In this document: piece by piece, positions 52,427-62,042 of the stretch
Numbering within the stretch: the stretch's first letter is position 1
Layout: every line of letters begins with the position of its first letter
Assembly (NCBI GenBank): GCA_913056395.1
Contig: CAJXMG010000014.1
Span: 1 to 64,000, forward strand
Reading direction: 5' to 3'
Origin: an uncultured bacterium
Lineage (GTDB): Bacteria > Planctomycetota > UBA8108 > UBA1146
Length of the DNA: 64,000 nucleotides
Made by a program: the position numbers and the translations under genes
Notes under the pieces: model-generated
The model's database searches: none
Told to the model about the DNA's origin: nothing
What the model saw: only the letters and a program-made list of their open reading frames with translations

Positions 52427-53154
52427 ATGAATCCTCCTCCTCTCCGTCATCCCCCGTGCCAGATCGTCCACGGCACGCCGGAGCCAGCCCTCCCGGCCAG
52501 GGAAATCAGGGCAGGAGCGGAGCTGTGAATGCAGAACAGGATGAAGAAGACCGCCAGCTGGTACGCCGGCACCTCGCCGGTGACCCCGCAGGGTTTGAGG
52601 GTCTCTATCGATTGCACCGGGAGAGGATTTTTGCCGTGTCGATGCGCATGCTGAGAAATCGCGAAGATGCCCTCGACACTACCCAGGAAGTCTTCGTCCG
52701 AATTCACAAAGCTCTCGATGGATTTGATCCATCGGGCCGATTTTTGACCTGGGCCTATCGCATCACCACCAACCATTGCATCGATCGCATTCGTCGCCGC
52801 AAGGTTCGGAAGGAGCAGGCGGTCTTTGAGGACTCGGTGGGTGACAAGCGTGACATGAGAACCGGCCGGTCCGGAGAATCAAAACCGGAATCGCAACTGG
52901 AACGTCAGGAGATTTCGAAAGCTGTCAGCGATGCCGTTGACCAACTGGGTGAAGCGCACCGAATGGTCTTCACCCTCTATTGTTACGAAGGTCTCTCCTA
53001 TGGAGAGATTGCAGCAGTGATGGGAATCCCTGTGGGAACGGTGATGTCGAGACTCTTCAATGCACGAAAAAAGGTCAAGGAATCGTTGCCTGCAGATTGG
53101 GATCCGGGAGGACCCCGCCGTGGCAAATCTTCCGCAGAGGGAGGTGGCCGATGA
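52423..53154 (+). CDS. ECF-type RNA polymerase sigma factor
   Basis: 243 residues. It has sigma region 2 (about 45-125, with FEGLYRLHRERIFAVSMRML, DTTQEVFVRIHKAL and FLTWAYRITTNHCIDRIRRR) and region 4 (about 165-222, with HRMVFTLYCYEGLSYGEIA and GIPVGTVMSRLFNARKKVKE), which read the -10 and -35 elements. It lacks regions 1 and 3, so it is group 4 (ECF). The Ser/Pro-rich N-terminus (1-40) is longer than usual. It overlaps larC upstream and the anti-sigma-like gene downstream, both through ATGA, so expression is tightly linked. Target promoters are unknown. Confidence 0.93.
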   Translation: MNESSSSPSSPVPDRPRHAGASPPGQGNQGRSGAVNAEQDEEDRQLVRRHLAGDPAGFEGLYRLHRERIFAVSMRMLRNREDALDTTQEVFVRIHKALDGFDPSGRFLTWAYRITTNHCIDRIRRRKVRKEQAVFEDSVGDKRDMRTGRSGESKPESQLERQEISKAVSDAVDQLGEAHRMVFTLYCYEGLSYGEIAAVMGIPVGTVMSRLFNARKKVKESLPADWDPGGPRRGKSSAEGGGR

Positions 53155-53645
53155 GCGACTCCGCTGATTTCGAGCGCTTCCGCGAACTCCTCGAAGCTTC
53201 TGCCACCCGAGAGCTGACCGATACCGAAGTCGCCTTTCTCGGACGTATGGGATTCCAGTCTGAAGAGTGCCGTGAGTGGCTGGAAACGGATGCTGAGGCG
53301 GTCGACGCCTGGGTTTCCGAAGATCCACTTCAGGAGGTCACCCCCCCGACCTCCCTCGACTGGGCCAGGGTCGATGCGGGCCTGCGACGTGCCGGTGCCT
53401 TGCCCACTCCCAAACAGAAACGAACTCTTGCGATGCCCTTGCTCGCCAGTGCAGCAGCCGTGCTGATTTGCGTAGGCGTGGTCTACTCCATCCTGAGGGA
53501 TGGATTGACCGCTCCCACGGAGCCGTTCGAAGACGAGGTCGTCTTCGAGGTTTTGGACTTGCCCGAAGGGGACGGCAGTTTCATTCTTCATGAAGAAGAA
53601 GGAGACGACGACGGCGTCCTGATGATCATCTTTTCGAATGGATAA
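53151..53645 (+). CDS. Putative anti-sigma factor, single-pass membrane protein
   Basis: 164 residues. A cytoplasmic helical N-terminal part (ADFERFRELLEASATRELTD, CREWLETDAEAVDAWVSED) is followed by one transmembrane helix (about 92-115) and an acidic outer tail rich in Asp and Glu. There is no HxxxCxxC zinc motif, so it is not a ZAS-type anti-sigma factor, but position and topology fit a membrane-bound regulator of the ECF sigma factor it overlaps by four bases. The ATG at 53151 has GAGGGAGG nine bases upstream. The function is inferred from context only. Confidence 0.6.
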   Translation: MSDSADFERFRELLEASATRELTDTEVAFLGRMGFQSEECREWLETDAEAVDAWVSEDPLQEVTPPTSLDWARVDAGLRRAGALPTPKQKRTLAMPLLASAAAVLICVGVVYSILRDGLTAPTEPFEDEVVFEVLDLPEGDGSFILHEEEGDDDGVLMIIFSNG

Positions 53646-53651
53646 AATTGA

Positions 53652-54209
53652 ATGGTGAACTTCAGCCAAAGAAATCCACTGACCCCGCTGTCGTCGATCG
53701 GACTCAACGGAGAGTCCGCCCCTCGATCATTCATCCTGGTGGCGACACTTCTCGTTGCCGCTCTGGTCGTTGCCGCTCTGGTTCCCACACTGGCTTTCTC
53801 CCAGGGTGTACCGTCGGAGCTTGTGACCACCGCTGATCCGGCGAAAGGCCCGGATCGCCTGCGGGTGCTCCACGTCACCGGAGCCGACAGCGGAGACGTG
53901 CCCAAGAACCTGAAAAAATATACGAACTACCTGCGCAGGGCCGGGTCCCAGCATTGGAAGCTTCAGTCGCAGAAAGCGATTCAACTGAAGGGAACCCAAC
54001 CTTTGGAAGTCGCACTTCCGGAAAAGTTGGGCAAGGCCATCATATCGGTCGATGCCAAAAAGGTGGCAACGGTCCGCTTCATGGACCCCCAGGGAAAAAG
54101 CCTCGGAAAGTACCGTTCGAGCCGTTTCCCGTTGGTGATCGTCAATCAGCGCATGAAGCTGAAGGGGCAGCCCTACGTCTTCATCCTCGACCTCCCGGCG
54201 AAGAAATAG
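53652..54209 (+). CDS. Secreted or membrane-anchored protein of unknown function
   Basis: 185 residues. The N-terminus has a hydrophobic segment (about 27-48, FILVATLLVAALVVAALVP), either a signal peptide cleaved after AFSQ or an anchor; the VAALV pair comes from a perfect 15-bp duplication. The rest (about 55-185) is beta-rich and basic, with no recognised family (VLHVTGADSGDVPKNLKKY, LEVALPEKLGKAIISVD, RFPLVIVNQRMKLKGQ). It starts six bases after the anti-sigma-like gene, without a clear ribosome site, which suggests coupled translation. It could be an envelope target or co-sensor of the sigma system (inference). Confidence 0.6.
   Translation: MVNFSQRNPLTPLSSIGLNGESAPRSFILVATLLVAALVVAALVPTLAFSQGVPSELVTTADPAKGPDRLRVLHVTGADSGDVPKNLKKYTNYLRRAGSQHWKLQSQKAIQLKGTQPLEVALPEKLGKAIISVDAKKVATVRFMDPQGKSLGKYRSSRFPLVIVNQRMKLKGQPYVFILDLPAKK
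53753..53782 (+). repeat. Perfect 15-bp tandem duplication
   Basis: CGTTGCCGCTCTGGT occurs twice in direct succession, in frame, doubling VAALV in the hydrophobic segment of the secreted protein. It lengthens that segment by five residues. Confidence 0.9.
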
Positions 54210-54265
54210 GGAAACTCCCGTTTTTTCATTGCAGTTGGGCCCCAAAAAATCCGATCTTCTGAGAG

Positions 54266-55546
54266 ATGGAAGATTTCAGGATCGCCCTACTGGGATTGGG
54301 AAATGTCGGGACCGCAGTCGCTGAACTGCTGGCCTCTACACAGGACGCTTGCCTGGCAAGGGCAGGTCGTCGGGTCGTCGTCGACAGAATTGTCGTTCGT
54401 GATCTGACCCGCCCCCGAACCATCCCCGAGAACCTTCCCGGCAAGAAACAGATGGGAACCGACCCTCTGGAAGCGGTTCATGATTCTGAGATCGACGCCA
54501 TCGTCGAATTGGTGGGTGGCGAAAATCATCCCCGCACCTGGATTCGTGAAGCGCTGGAATCGGGCAAGGAAGTCATCACCGCCAACAAGGCAGTGCTTGC
54601 CGTGCACGGCGAGGAACTTTTCAATCTCGCCCACGAAAAACAGCGCGGTCTCTACTACGAAGCATCCGTTGCTGCTGCGGTCCCCGTTCTTCAGGTGATG
54701 CAACAGGGGATCCCTGCAGGACCTGTCGATCGACTCTTCGGCATCCTCAACGGAACCTGCAACTTCATCCTCGATCAGCTGGAAATGCACAGCTTTGAGG
54801 AAGCCCTGAAAAATGCCCAGGAAGCAGGACTCGCCGAAGCGGATCCGACCCTCGACATCACCGGTATGGATTCGGCCCACAAACTGATTCTGCTCGCAAG
54901 AATTCTTCTGGGGCACACGGTTCCCGTGGATGAACTGAGAGTCGAGGGCATCGAAAACATCGACCCCCTCGATATCAGCTTCGGCTGGTCCCAGGATCTC
55001 AAACTCAAACTGGTGGGTATTCTCGAGAGAAACGGACGCGGAACCTGCATGGGTGTCATGCCCTGTTTCATCCCGGCCCAACACAGACTCGCCAATGTTC
55101 GCAATGAAGACAATGCCATCCTGCTCGAGGCGGACCCCTTCGGATCCCTCGTCCTTCAGGGCAAGGGTGCCGGTGGAAAACCCACTGCGGGCAGCGTCGT
55201 CGCAGACATTCTTCGTGCCGCCCGGGGAGATTCCTCCTCAACCCCACCAGCTGGCAAGGAAACCGTCATCCTCGATCCGGGGATGAGACCGGCACGACAC
55301 TACCTTCGTCTTGAAGTACCGGACCGTCCGGGTGTGCTCGCAAGAGTCGCAGGTGCCCTCGCATCGGAAGAGGTCGGCATCGCCGCTCTTGAGCAGAGTG
55401 AAAATCTCAGCGAGGTTCACGACAGTGTTCCCGTTCAGATCCTCACCCACCCCGTCCAAACCCCACAACTGGATCGCGCTCTCGGTCAACTGGATGAAGA
55501 CCTTCGCGACATCTCCTCACCGGTACGAATTCGTATCGAGGAATAA
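54266..55546 (+). CDS. hom: Homoserine dehydrogenase
   Basis: 426 residues. It reduces aspartate semialdehyde to homoserine. N-terminal Rossmann loop LLGLGNVGTAVAELL, VELVGGENHPRTWI, TANKAVLAVHGEEL, the substrate block GILNGTCNFILDQLE (about 160) with ADPTLDITGMDSAHKL (Asp and Lys of the active site), and a C-terminal ACT domain (about 345-426, LRLEVPDRPGVLARVAGAL) for feedback by threonine. It opens the group hom-thrC-thrB-lysC, with gaps of 18 bases or overlaps. The ribosome site is weak (GAGAG). Confidence 0.96.
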   Translation: MEDFRIALLGLGNVGTAVAELLASTQDACLARAGRRVVVDRIVVRDLTRPRTIPENLPGKKQMGTDPLEAVHDSEIDAIVELVGGENHPRTWIREALESGKEVITANKAVLAVHGEELFNLAHEKQRGLYYEASVAAAVPVLQVMQQGIPAGPVDRLFGILNGTCNFILDQLEMHSFEEALKNAQEAGLAEADPTLDITGMDSAHKLILLARILLGHTVPVDELRVEGIENIDPLDISFGWSQDLKLKLVGILERNGRGTCMGVMPCFIPAQHRLANVRNEDNAILLEADPFGSLVLQGKGAGGKPTAGSVVADILRAARGDSSSTPPAGKETVILDPGMRPARHYLRLEVPDRPGVLARVAGALASEEVGIAALEQSENLSEVHDSVPVQILTHPVQTPQLDRALGQLDEDLRDISSPVRIRIEE

Positions 55547-55564
55547 CCCGGAAACGAGGCAATC

Positions 55565-56620
55565 ATGGCTGGCATTATCGAGCGCTACAGGAGTCGTCTT
55601 CCTGTCACTGATGATACCCCCGTGATTACCCTCAATGAGGGATCGACCCCCCTCATCCCCGCACCGGTTCTCTCAAGAATCATCGGCGGTGATCGAAAAG
55701 TGTTCCTCAAATTCGAAGGACTCAATCCGACTTGTTCCTTCAAGGATCGGGGCATGACCCTCGCCGTTTCAAAGGCGATGGAATCCGAATGCCGTGGAGT
55801 CATTTGCGCCTCCACAGGCAACACCTCTGCAGCCGCCGCCGCTTACGCTGCCCGTGCAGAAGTCCCCTGCTATGTGGTTCTGCCTGCGGGCAAAGTCGCC
55901 GCAGGAAAATTGGCTCAGGCACTCGTTCATGGAGCGACGGTTCTTCCCATCGAGGGCAACTTTGACCAGGCACTTCAACTCGTCGTCGAAATCGCCGAGA
56001 AAGAAGGCATCACCCTCGTCAATTCACTGAACCCCTACCGACTCGAAGGACAAAAAACGGTCGCCTTTGAAATCACCGACACCCTCGGTTGCGCACCGGA
56101 CTCCCACTTCCTGCCCGTCGGCAACGCCGGCAACATCACCGCAGCCTGGCGTGGATATCGCCAATACCATCAGGAACAGGTGATCGATTCGACCCCGCGC
56201 ATGTATGGTTGTCAGGCCGCAGGAGCTGCTCCCATCGTTCATGGAAAACCGATCGAGAACCCCGAAACCATCGCCACCGCCATCCGCATCGGCAATCCCG
56301 CTTCCTGGAAAGGAGCGGTCGAAGCCATCGAACAGTCGGAAGGTGAAATCAGTGCAGTCAGCGACTCCCAAATCCTCGAAGCCTATGCACATCTCGCTTC
56401 GAAAGAGGGAGTCTTTTGTGAACCGGCCAGTGCCGCCAGCGTCGCTGGATTGTTGGCGCGCCACAGGGAAGGCAAAGAGATTTGCCCGGAGGGTGGCAAC
56501 GTAGTTTGCACCCTGACAGGCCATGGATTGAAAGATCCGGATCGGGCCATCGATGGCCTCGATATTCCCGAGGCGGTTCCTGCTGATCTCGATGCCCTGA
56601 GAAAAAGAATGGGACTCTGA
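55565..56620 (+). CDS. thrC: Threonine synthase
   Basis: 351 residues, the short type. It converts O-phosphohomoserine to threonine with PLP. The PLP Lys is in NPTCSFKDRGMTLA (about 60), the phosphate loop is PVGNAGNITAAW (about 186-197), and the block CASTGNTSAAAAAYAARA binds the cofactor. GAGGC lies before the ATG. The stop codon overlaps the thrB start by one base (TGATG). The gene order matches its pathway neighbours exactly. Confidence 0.96.
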   Translation: MAGIIERYRSRLPVTDDTPVITLNEGSTPLIPAPVLSRIIGGDRKVFLKFEGLNPTCSFKDRGMTLAVSKAMESECRGVICASTGNTSAAAAAYAARAEVPCYVVLPAGKVAAGKLAQALVHGATVLPIEGNFDQALQLVVEIAEKEGITLVNSLNPYRLEGQKTVAFEITDTLGCAPDSHFLPVGNAGNITAAWRGYRQYHQEQVIDSTPRMYGCQAAGAAPIVHGKPIENPETIATAIRIGNPASWKGAVEAIEQSEGEISAVSDSQILEAYAHLASKEGVFCEPASAASVAGLLARHREGKEICPEGGNVVCTLTGHGLKDPDRAIDGLDIPEAVPADLDALRKRMGL

Positions 56621-57543
56621 TGGGCCGCTGGAAGATCAGTGCCCCTGCCTCCAGTGCCAACCTTGGCCCGGGATTTGACATCCTCGGGCTCGCACTCAAT
56701 TGCCCCCTGACCGCGGACATCTCTCCCGCCGACGACTTTCATCTGGAAGTCACCGGCGAAGGATCGTCACAGGTACCGACGACTGAAGAGCATCTGATCG
56801 TCTCGACTGCGCGGGAAATTGCCGGTGACGCGGCGCTTCGCTGTCACTGGAAGATCGACAGTCAAATCCCCATGACCCGTGGGCTCGGATCCAGTGCCGC
56901 TGCAGTGGGAGTGGGACTTGTCGCCGGTTTTTTGCTGAAGGGCGACGGAAGCCCGCAGCGAAGGGATCTCTTCCTGGAGCTCACCCAGCGGGAAGGACAC
57001 GGAGACAATGCGGCTGCGACCATCTACGGCGGGTTGCAGTTCTGCTTTCAGAATGATTCGGGCGAGGCTGACTGCCAGACGATCTCCTGTCAGGAATCTC
57101 TCGGTGTCATTGCCGTCGTCCCGGAGCAGCCTCTGGCTACTTCCGAAGCGCGCTCCGTCTTGCCCGCTTCTCATGAAACCGGATCGGTCACCGCCAACAT
57201 GGCTTCCCTCGCACTGCTCCTCAAAAGCCTCGAAAGTGGAGATACCTCCGGGCTTTCGAAGGCATGCACCGATCAATTGCATGAACCGTATCGACTTCCT
57301 TTGATACCCGGACTTGGAGCGGCCCTCGGTGAGCTGCGCAAGGATGCCCACTTGCTGGGATCCTGGCTCTCCGGAGCGGGTCCCACTCTCGCCAGTTTTG
57401 CACCGCTCGGTTCGATTCAGGATTTGAAAAATGGTGAAGGTGTCACTTCTGCAGTGGCGGCTCTCGAAAAAGCCGGGGTCGCTTCAAGAGTTCTCGTGCT
57501 GGAAATTGACCGCAGTGGTCTGACGTGGGAGGAAGTGACATGA
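56620..57543 (+). CDS. thrB: Homoserine kinase
   Basis: 307 residues. It phosphorylates homoserine. GHMP-kinase motifs: SAPASSANLGPGFDILGLAL (first 20 residues of the substrate block, about 7-26), the ATP loop PMTRGLGSSAAAVGVGL (about 84-100), and GSWLSGAGPTLASF (motif 3, about 247). It overlaps thrC by one base and lysC by four bases. Confidence 0.95.
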   Translation: MGRWKISAPASSANLGPGFDILGLALNCPLTADISPADDFHLEVTGEGSSQVPTTEEHLIVSTAREIAGDAALRCHWKIDSQIPMTRGLGSSAAAVGVGLVAGFLLKGDGSPQRRDLFLELTQREGHGDNAAATIYGGLQFCFQNDSGEADCQTISCQESLGVIAVVPEQPLATSEARSVLPASHETGSVTANMASLALLLKSLESGDTSGLSKACTDQLHEPYRLPLIPGLGAALGELRKDAHLLGSWLSGAGPTLASFAPLGSIQDLKNGEGVTSAVAALEKAGVASRVLVLEIDRSGLTWEEVT

Positions 57544-58778
57544 ATCCCACCGATCTGAAAAAGCCGATTCACGTCATGAAGTTTGGTGGCACCAGCGTCG
57601 CCACACCTTCGCTGATCCAGAATGCTGCACAGCGCATCGCTGATCGCCGTAAATCGGGAGTTCATGTGGTGTGTGTCGTCTCTGCAATGGGAGATACCAC
57701 CGACAGCCTGATGTCACTGGCGCGACAAATCTCTGAACGCCCCCCCAACAGGGAACTGGATGTGCTGTTGTCGGCGGGTGAGGTGCAATCGATGGCATTG
57801 CTGTCGATGGCGTTACAGGAAATCGGAATCGCTGCCCGATCCTTCACCGGATCTCAGGGGGGTATTCGAACCGACACCCAGCACTCGGAAGCACGCATCC
57901 TCCACATCGATCCGGACCGCATCGTCTCTGCCCTCGCAAAAGACGAAGTGGTCGTGCTGGCCGGTTTCCAGGGACACGACGAACGGGACGAAATCACCAC
58001 GCTGGGTCGGGGTGGATCGGATACCAGCGCCGTGGCAATGGCGGCTGCACTGGGCGCAGAGCTCTGTGAGATCCTCACCGATGTCACTGGAGTCTACTCC
58101 GCCGACCCGCGAATCGTCGATGGAGCACGACAGATTGATTCACTTGGATACGACGAAATGCTCGAGATGGCCAACCTTGGCGCGCGTGTCCTCCACGGAA
58201 GATCCGTTGAAATGGCACGCCGATTTGAGGTTCCACTGGTAGTGGCGTCTTCTACACGCAACACCCCTGGAACCCGAATCACAGGAAAGGAAACGGACAT
58301 GGAAAAAGTAGAGATCCGTGCGGTCACCGACGATCGCAATGTCAAAAAAATCTCGCTGGTTTCGGTGCCCGATACCCCCGGAGTCGCTGCGAACATCTTC
58401 GGTGCACTCGGTGAACTGGGAGTTAATGTCCGCCTCATCGTTCAGGCGCAAAGCCACGCCGGAAACAACGACATCACTTTTGTTGTTCCGGGAGACACCC
58501 ACATCGACCAACAGCAATTGGACGATCTGGTGAAACAGGTCGGAGGCGAAAACTGGATCGTCGATGAGCGTATTGCCCTGCTCAATATCATCGGCGAGGG
58601 AATCTCCAGAGAGCCGGGAATCGCCGGTTCCATCTTCCGCATTCTTGCGGATCAGAAGATCAACCTGGACCTGATTTCCAGCTCCAATCTCGTGATCACG
58701 TGCGTCGTCTCTGAAGAAGATCTGGTCAGGGGAACACGAGCGCTTCACGAAGGCTTGATTGAAACGGATGCCTCCTGA
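57540..58778 (+). CDS. lysC: Aspartate kinase
   Basis: 412 residues. It phosphorylates aspartate, the first step to lysine, methionine and threonine. Motifs: VMKFGGTSVATP (about 12-23), VSAMGDTTDSL, ITTLGRGGSDTSAVA (about 155-169), LTDVTGVYSADPRIV, and two C-terminal ACT domains (VSVPDTPGVAANIFGALGEL; GEGISREPGIAGSIFRILAD) which give amino acid feedback. I chose the ATG at 57540, overlapping the thrB stop. A 16-bp bidirectional terminator follows. Confidence 0.96.
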   Translation: MNPTDLKKPIHVMKFGGTSVATPSLIQNAAQRIADRRKSGVHVVCVVSAMGDTTDSLMSLARQISERPPNRELDVLLSAGEVQSMALLSMALQEIGIAARSFTGSQGGIRTDTQHSEARILHIDPDRIVSALAKDEVVVLAGFQGHDERDEITTLGRGGSDTSAVAMAAALGAELCEILTDVTGVYSADPRIVDGARQIDSLGYDEMLEMANLGARVLHGRSVEMARRFEVPLVVASSTRNTPGTRITGKETDMEKVEIRAVTDDRNVKKISLVSVPDTPGVAANIFGALGELGVNVRLIVQAQSHAGNNDITFVVPGDTHIDQQQLDDLVKQVGGENWIVDERIALLNIIGEGISREPGIAGSIFRILADQKINLDLISSSNLVITCVVSEEDLVRGTRALHEGLIETDAS

Positions 58779-58795
58779 TCCCGATCAGGATAAAA

Positions 58796-58837
58796 GAAAA
58801 CTGCCGTGTTGCGCATGAGCACAACACGGCAGTTTTC
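58796..58837. terminator. Bidirectional terminator between lysC and gcvP
   Basis: A perfect 16-bp stem (GAAAACTGCCGTGTTG with CAACACGGCAGTTTTC) and a 10-base loop. T-rich on the plus strand and, by symmetry, on the minus strand, so it can end both convergent genes. Confidence 0.92.
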
Positions 58838-58854
58838 AATTCTGTACCCGGCAA

Positions 58855-61755
58855 TCAGGGAGTATCTGAATACTCCTCCACTGGAGGACAGGAACAGACG
58901 AGATTTCTGTCCCCGTAAGCCTGATCGATTCTGGCCACTGCAGGCCAGAACTTGTGAGCACGGGTATGCCCACTGGGGAAAGCGGCCTTGTCCCTGCTGT
59001 AGGGTCGATCCCATTCGTCATTGACGACACAGGCTGCGGTGTGAGGTGCATTGCACAGCGGATTGTTGTCCGCAGGGAATTCACCGCCCTCCACCGCTTT
59101 CGCCTCTGTATGAATCCCACTCATCGCCTCGATGAATCGATCCAGCTCTTTCTTCGGCTCACTTTCAGTGGGCTCGACCATCAGGGTCCCTGCCACCGGC
59201 CATGACATCGTTGGTGCATGGAATCCGTAATCGATCAATCTCTTGGCGACATCATCGACTGTGATCCCAGCCTCAGACTTGAGAACCCGGGTGTCGATAA
59301 TGCATTCGTGCGCGACCAGTCCATTTTCGCCCTTGAAAAGAATCGGGTACTGACCTTCCAGGGAAGCAGCCAGATAGTTGGCGGAAAGAATCGCAACCTG
59401 TGTGGCATGAACCAGACCCTGGGTTCCCATCATGCGGATGTAGGCGTAGCTGATCGGCAGAATGGTGGCACTGCCATGGGGAGCTGCGGAGATGGCACCG
59501 ATCCCCTGCTCTCCCCCGGTTTTTCTCAAGGGGTGTCCGGGAAGGAAGGGTGAAAGGTGCGCCGCCACACCGATGGGGCCCACACCGGGACCTCCACCAC
59601 CGTGGGGAATGCAGAACGTTTTGTGAAGGTTCAAGTGGCATACGTCTGCACCGAAATCACCGGGCCTGCAAATGCCCACCATGGCGTTCATGTTTGCGCC
59701 GTCGAGGTAAACTTGTCCACCGGCTTCATGAACCAGGCTGCAGATTTCACGAATCGACGTCTCAAAGACACCATGGGTTGACGGGTAGGTCACCATCAAG
59801 GCGGAGAGTTGATCGCTGTGAGCCTCAACTTTCGTCTTCAGGTCTTCCATGTCGATGTTTCCATCGTCATCACAACCGACCACGACCACCTTCATCCCCG
59901 CCATGATGGCACTGGCAGGATTGGTTCCATGGGCGGATTGCGGAATGATGCAGACATCGCGGTGGCTCTCACCCCGAGAGTGATGATAGGCACGAATCAC
60001 CATCAAGCCTGAGTATTCGCCCTGTGAACCGGCATTCGGCATCATCGTCACCCGATCGAATCCGGTGATCTCCGACAGCCACTGATCGAGACGATCGATC
60101 AACACCTGATATCCCTTGGTCTGCTCTTCAGGAGCAAACGGATGCAAACCCGCAAAACCTGGATAGAGAATCGGGAACATCTCCGCCGCTGCATTCAGCT
60201 TCATCGTGCACGAACCAAGGGGAATCATCGCAGCGTTGAGCGCAAGGTCCCTGGTTTCCAGATTGTGCATGTAGCGCATCAAGTCCGTCTCACAACGGTA
60301 GGAGTGGAAGACGGGGTGCTCAAGGAAGGCACTCTTGCGCGAGTGAACTTCCGGAAGATCGAGTTTGATGGATCCGGCGAGTGCGTCGAGGTCGAGAGAC
60401 CCTGCGGTCGCACCGAAGATTTCGAGAATAGAAAGCAAGTCTTCCCGCAAGGTGGTTTCGTCGACGGTGATCCCGATGGAACCGTCATCGTAGTAGCGGA
60501 AGTTTCTTCTGGCGGCTTCACTGCGATTGCGAACTTCATTGACGCCCACGTTGTTGGGCGTGACCTTGACCGTATCAAAGCGAACCGTATCGAAGACATC
60601 GTGCCCAAGATCGGAGAGTCCCTTGGCGAGAATCTCCGCCTGAAGGCGAACTTTGCTGGCGATTCTCCGCAACCCCTCCGGCCCATGATGAACGGCGTAC
60701 ATTCCGGCACAAACAGCCAGAAGAACCTGAGCTGTACAGATGTTGCTCGTCGCCTTGTCGCGGCGAATATGCTGCTCTCGGGTTTGCAGTGCCAGACGCA
60801 ATGCCTCTTTACCCTCAGCATCTTTTGAAACACCGACAAGTCGCCCGGGCAACTGACGCTGATGCTTTTCAGTGGTGGCAAGATAAGCGGCATGGGGCCC
60901 GCCGAATCCCATGGGAATTCCGAATCGCTGGGTCGAGCCCACGGCCACGTCTGCTCCCATTTCACCGGGAGGGGTCAACAGGGCCAGGGAAAGAGGATCA
61001 GCGGCAACCACCACCATCGCGCCCACTTCATGGGCCCGATCGCTGATTCCTGCAAGATCCACGACTCGGCCATCGGTATCAGGATACTGAACCAGAACCC
61101 CGAAACACCGCGCCGGGAAAGTGAAATCCTCGTGATCACCAACCACGATTTCGATACCCAGTGGTTCGGCTCTCGATTGGACGATCTCGATGGTTTGCGG
61201 GTGACATTTTTCTGAAACGAAGAACAGGTCACAATCCTTGCCACGGCGCGCCTTGTCCTGAATGCGGTGACACATCGTCATCGCCTCTGCTGCCGCAGTG
61301 CCCTCATCGAGCATCGAGGCATTGGCCACTTCCATCCCGGTGAGATCACAGACCATCGTCTGGAAGTTCAGCAAGGCTTCGAGACGACCCTGACTGATCT
61401 CCGGTTGGTATGGAGTGTAGGCGGTGTACCAGCCGGGAGACTCCAGGATGCCGCGCTGGATGGCCGGCGGTGTGATGCAGTCGTGGTAACCGGTTCCGAT
61501 GTGGGAACGGAACTGCTCATTACTGGCAGACAGATCCTGCAGCTCCTTGAGCACTTCCGCCTCCGTTGCCGGATCAGGGAGGGAGAGGTCATTGCTCAGG
61601 CGAATCGACTGGGGAACGGCCCGATCGATCAGACTCTCTAGTGAATCTTCCCCGATCACCTTGAGCATTGCCGCGATGTCAGATTCCCTGGGGCCCACAT
61701 GTCGGTCCCTGAAAAGGTCTCCAGAATCGAGAAGTCGGGTCATTGAATCAGTCAT
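58855..61755 (-). CDS. gcvP: Glycine dehydrogenase (decarboxylating), glycine cleavage P protein
   Basis: 966 residues, the single-chain form in which both halves are fused. It decarboxylates glycine with PLP and passes the aminomethyl group to the H protein. [14 protein letters not shown] and [20 protein letters not shown] mark the N-terminal half; the PLP Lys lies in [20 protein letters not shown] in the C-terminal half, together with [21 protein letters not shown] chose the ATG at 61755, with GGAGGAA six bases upstream; the frame extends 45 codons further but without homology. No gcvT or gcvH is adjacent. Its 5' region shows no glycine riboswitch consensus. Confidence 0.96.
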   Translation of the reverse strand: MTDSMTRLLDSGDLFRDRHVGPRESDIAAMLKVIGEDSLESLIDRAVPQSIRLSNDLSLPDPATEAEVLKELQDLSASNEQFRSHIGTGYHDCITPPAIQRGILESPGWYTAYTPYQPEISQGRLEALLNFQTMVCDLTGMEVANASMLDEGTAAAEAMTMCHRIQDKARRGKDCDLFFVSEKCHPQTIEIVQSRAEPLGIEIVVGDHEDFTFPARCFGVLVQYPDTDGRVVDLAGISDRAHEVGAMVVVAADPLSLALLTPPGEMGADVAVGSTQRFGIPMGFGGPHAAYLATTEKHQRQLPGRLVGVSKDAEGKEALRLALQTREQHIRRDKATSNICTAQVLLAVCAGMYAVHHGPEGLRRIASKVRLQAEILAKGLSDLGHDVFDTVRFDTVKVTPNNVGVNEVRNRSEAARRNFRYYDDGSIGITVDETTLREDLLSILEIFGATAGSLDLDALAGSIKLDLPEVHSRKSAFLEHPVFHSYRCETDLMRYMHNLETRDLALNAAMIPLGSCTMKLNAAAEMFPILYPGFAGLHPFAPEEQTKGYQVLIDRLDQWLSEITGFDRVTMMPNAGSQGEYSGLMVIRAYHHSRGESHRDVCIIPQSAHGTNPASAIMAGMKVVVVGCDDDGNIDMEDLKTKVEAHSDQLSALMVTYPSTHGVFETSIREICSLVHEAGGQVYLDGANMNAMVGICRPGDFGADVCHLNLHKTFCIPHGGGGPGVGPIGVAAHLSPFLPGHPLRKTGGEQGIGAISAAPHGSATILPISYAYIRMMGTQGLVHATQVAILSANYLAASLEGQYPILFKGENGLVAHECIIDTRVLKSEAGITVDDVAKRLIDYGFHAPTMSWPVAGTLMVEPTESEPKKELDRFIEAMSGIHTEAKAVEGGEFPADNNPLCNAPHTAACVVNDEWDRPYSRDKAAFPSGHTRAHKFWPAVARIDQAYGDRNLVCSCPPVEEYSDTP

Positions 61756-62042
61756 GCCTGTTCCTCCGCTTATTTCCGTATCACTTTCGAATCCCACCCT
61801 GCGAGTACGCCCCCATTTTGAGGTCGGCGAAGACGGTGAGGGGTGCATGAGCAACCCTGCACTCGGCGAGGAGGGTCCGGTGAAGGACAATCACACCCTT
61901 ACAAGGTAACACTCCCCCCATTCCCGGCAACCGAACCGGCCTGCGATCAGTGGCATTGGTGCACGTTGAGGGCTTTAATGCCCAGTCATTCAGGTACCTG
62001 AAGATCCTGATCTTTTGACCCCCCCCGCGAGAAGGGACTGTC

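Noticed and set aside
61756-62042. Glycine or cobalamin riboswitch before gcvP
   Set aside because: A few short motifs (GCCACTG, GGGTGTGA) occur, but the conserved cores and their order do not match either class.
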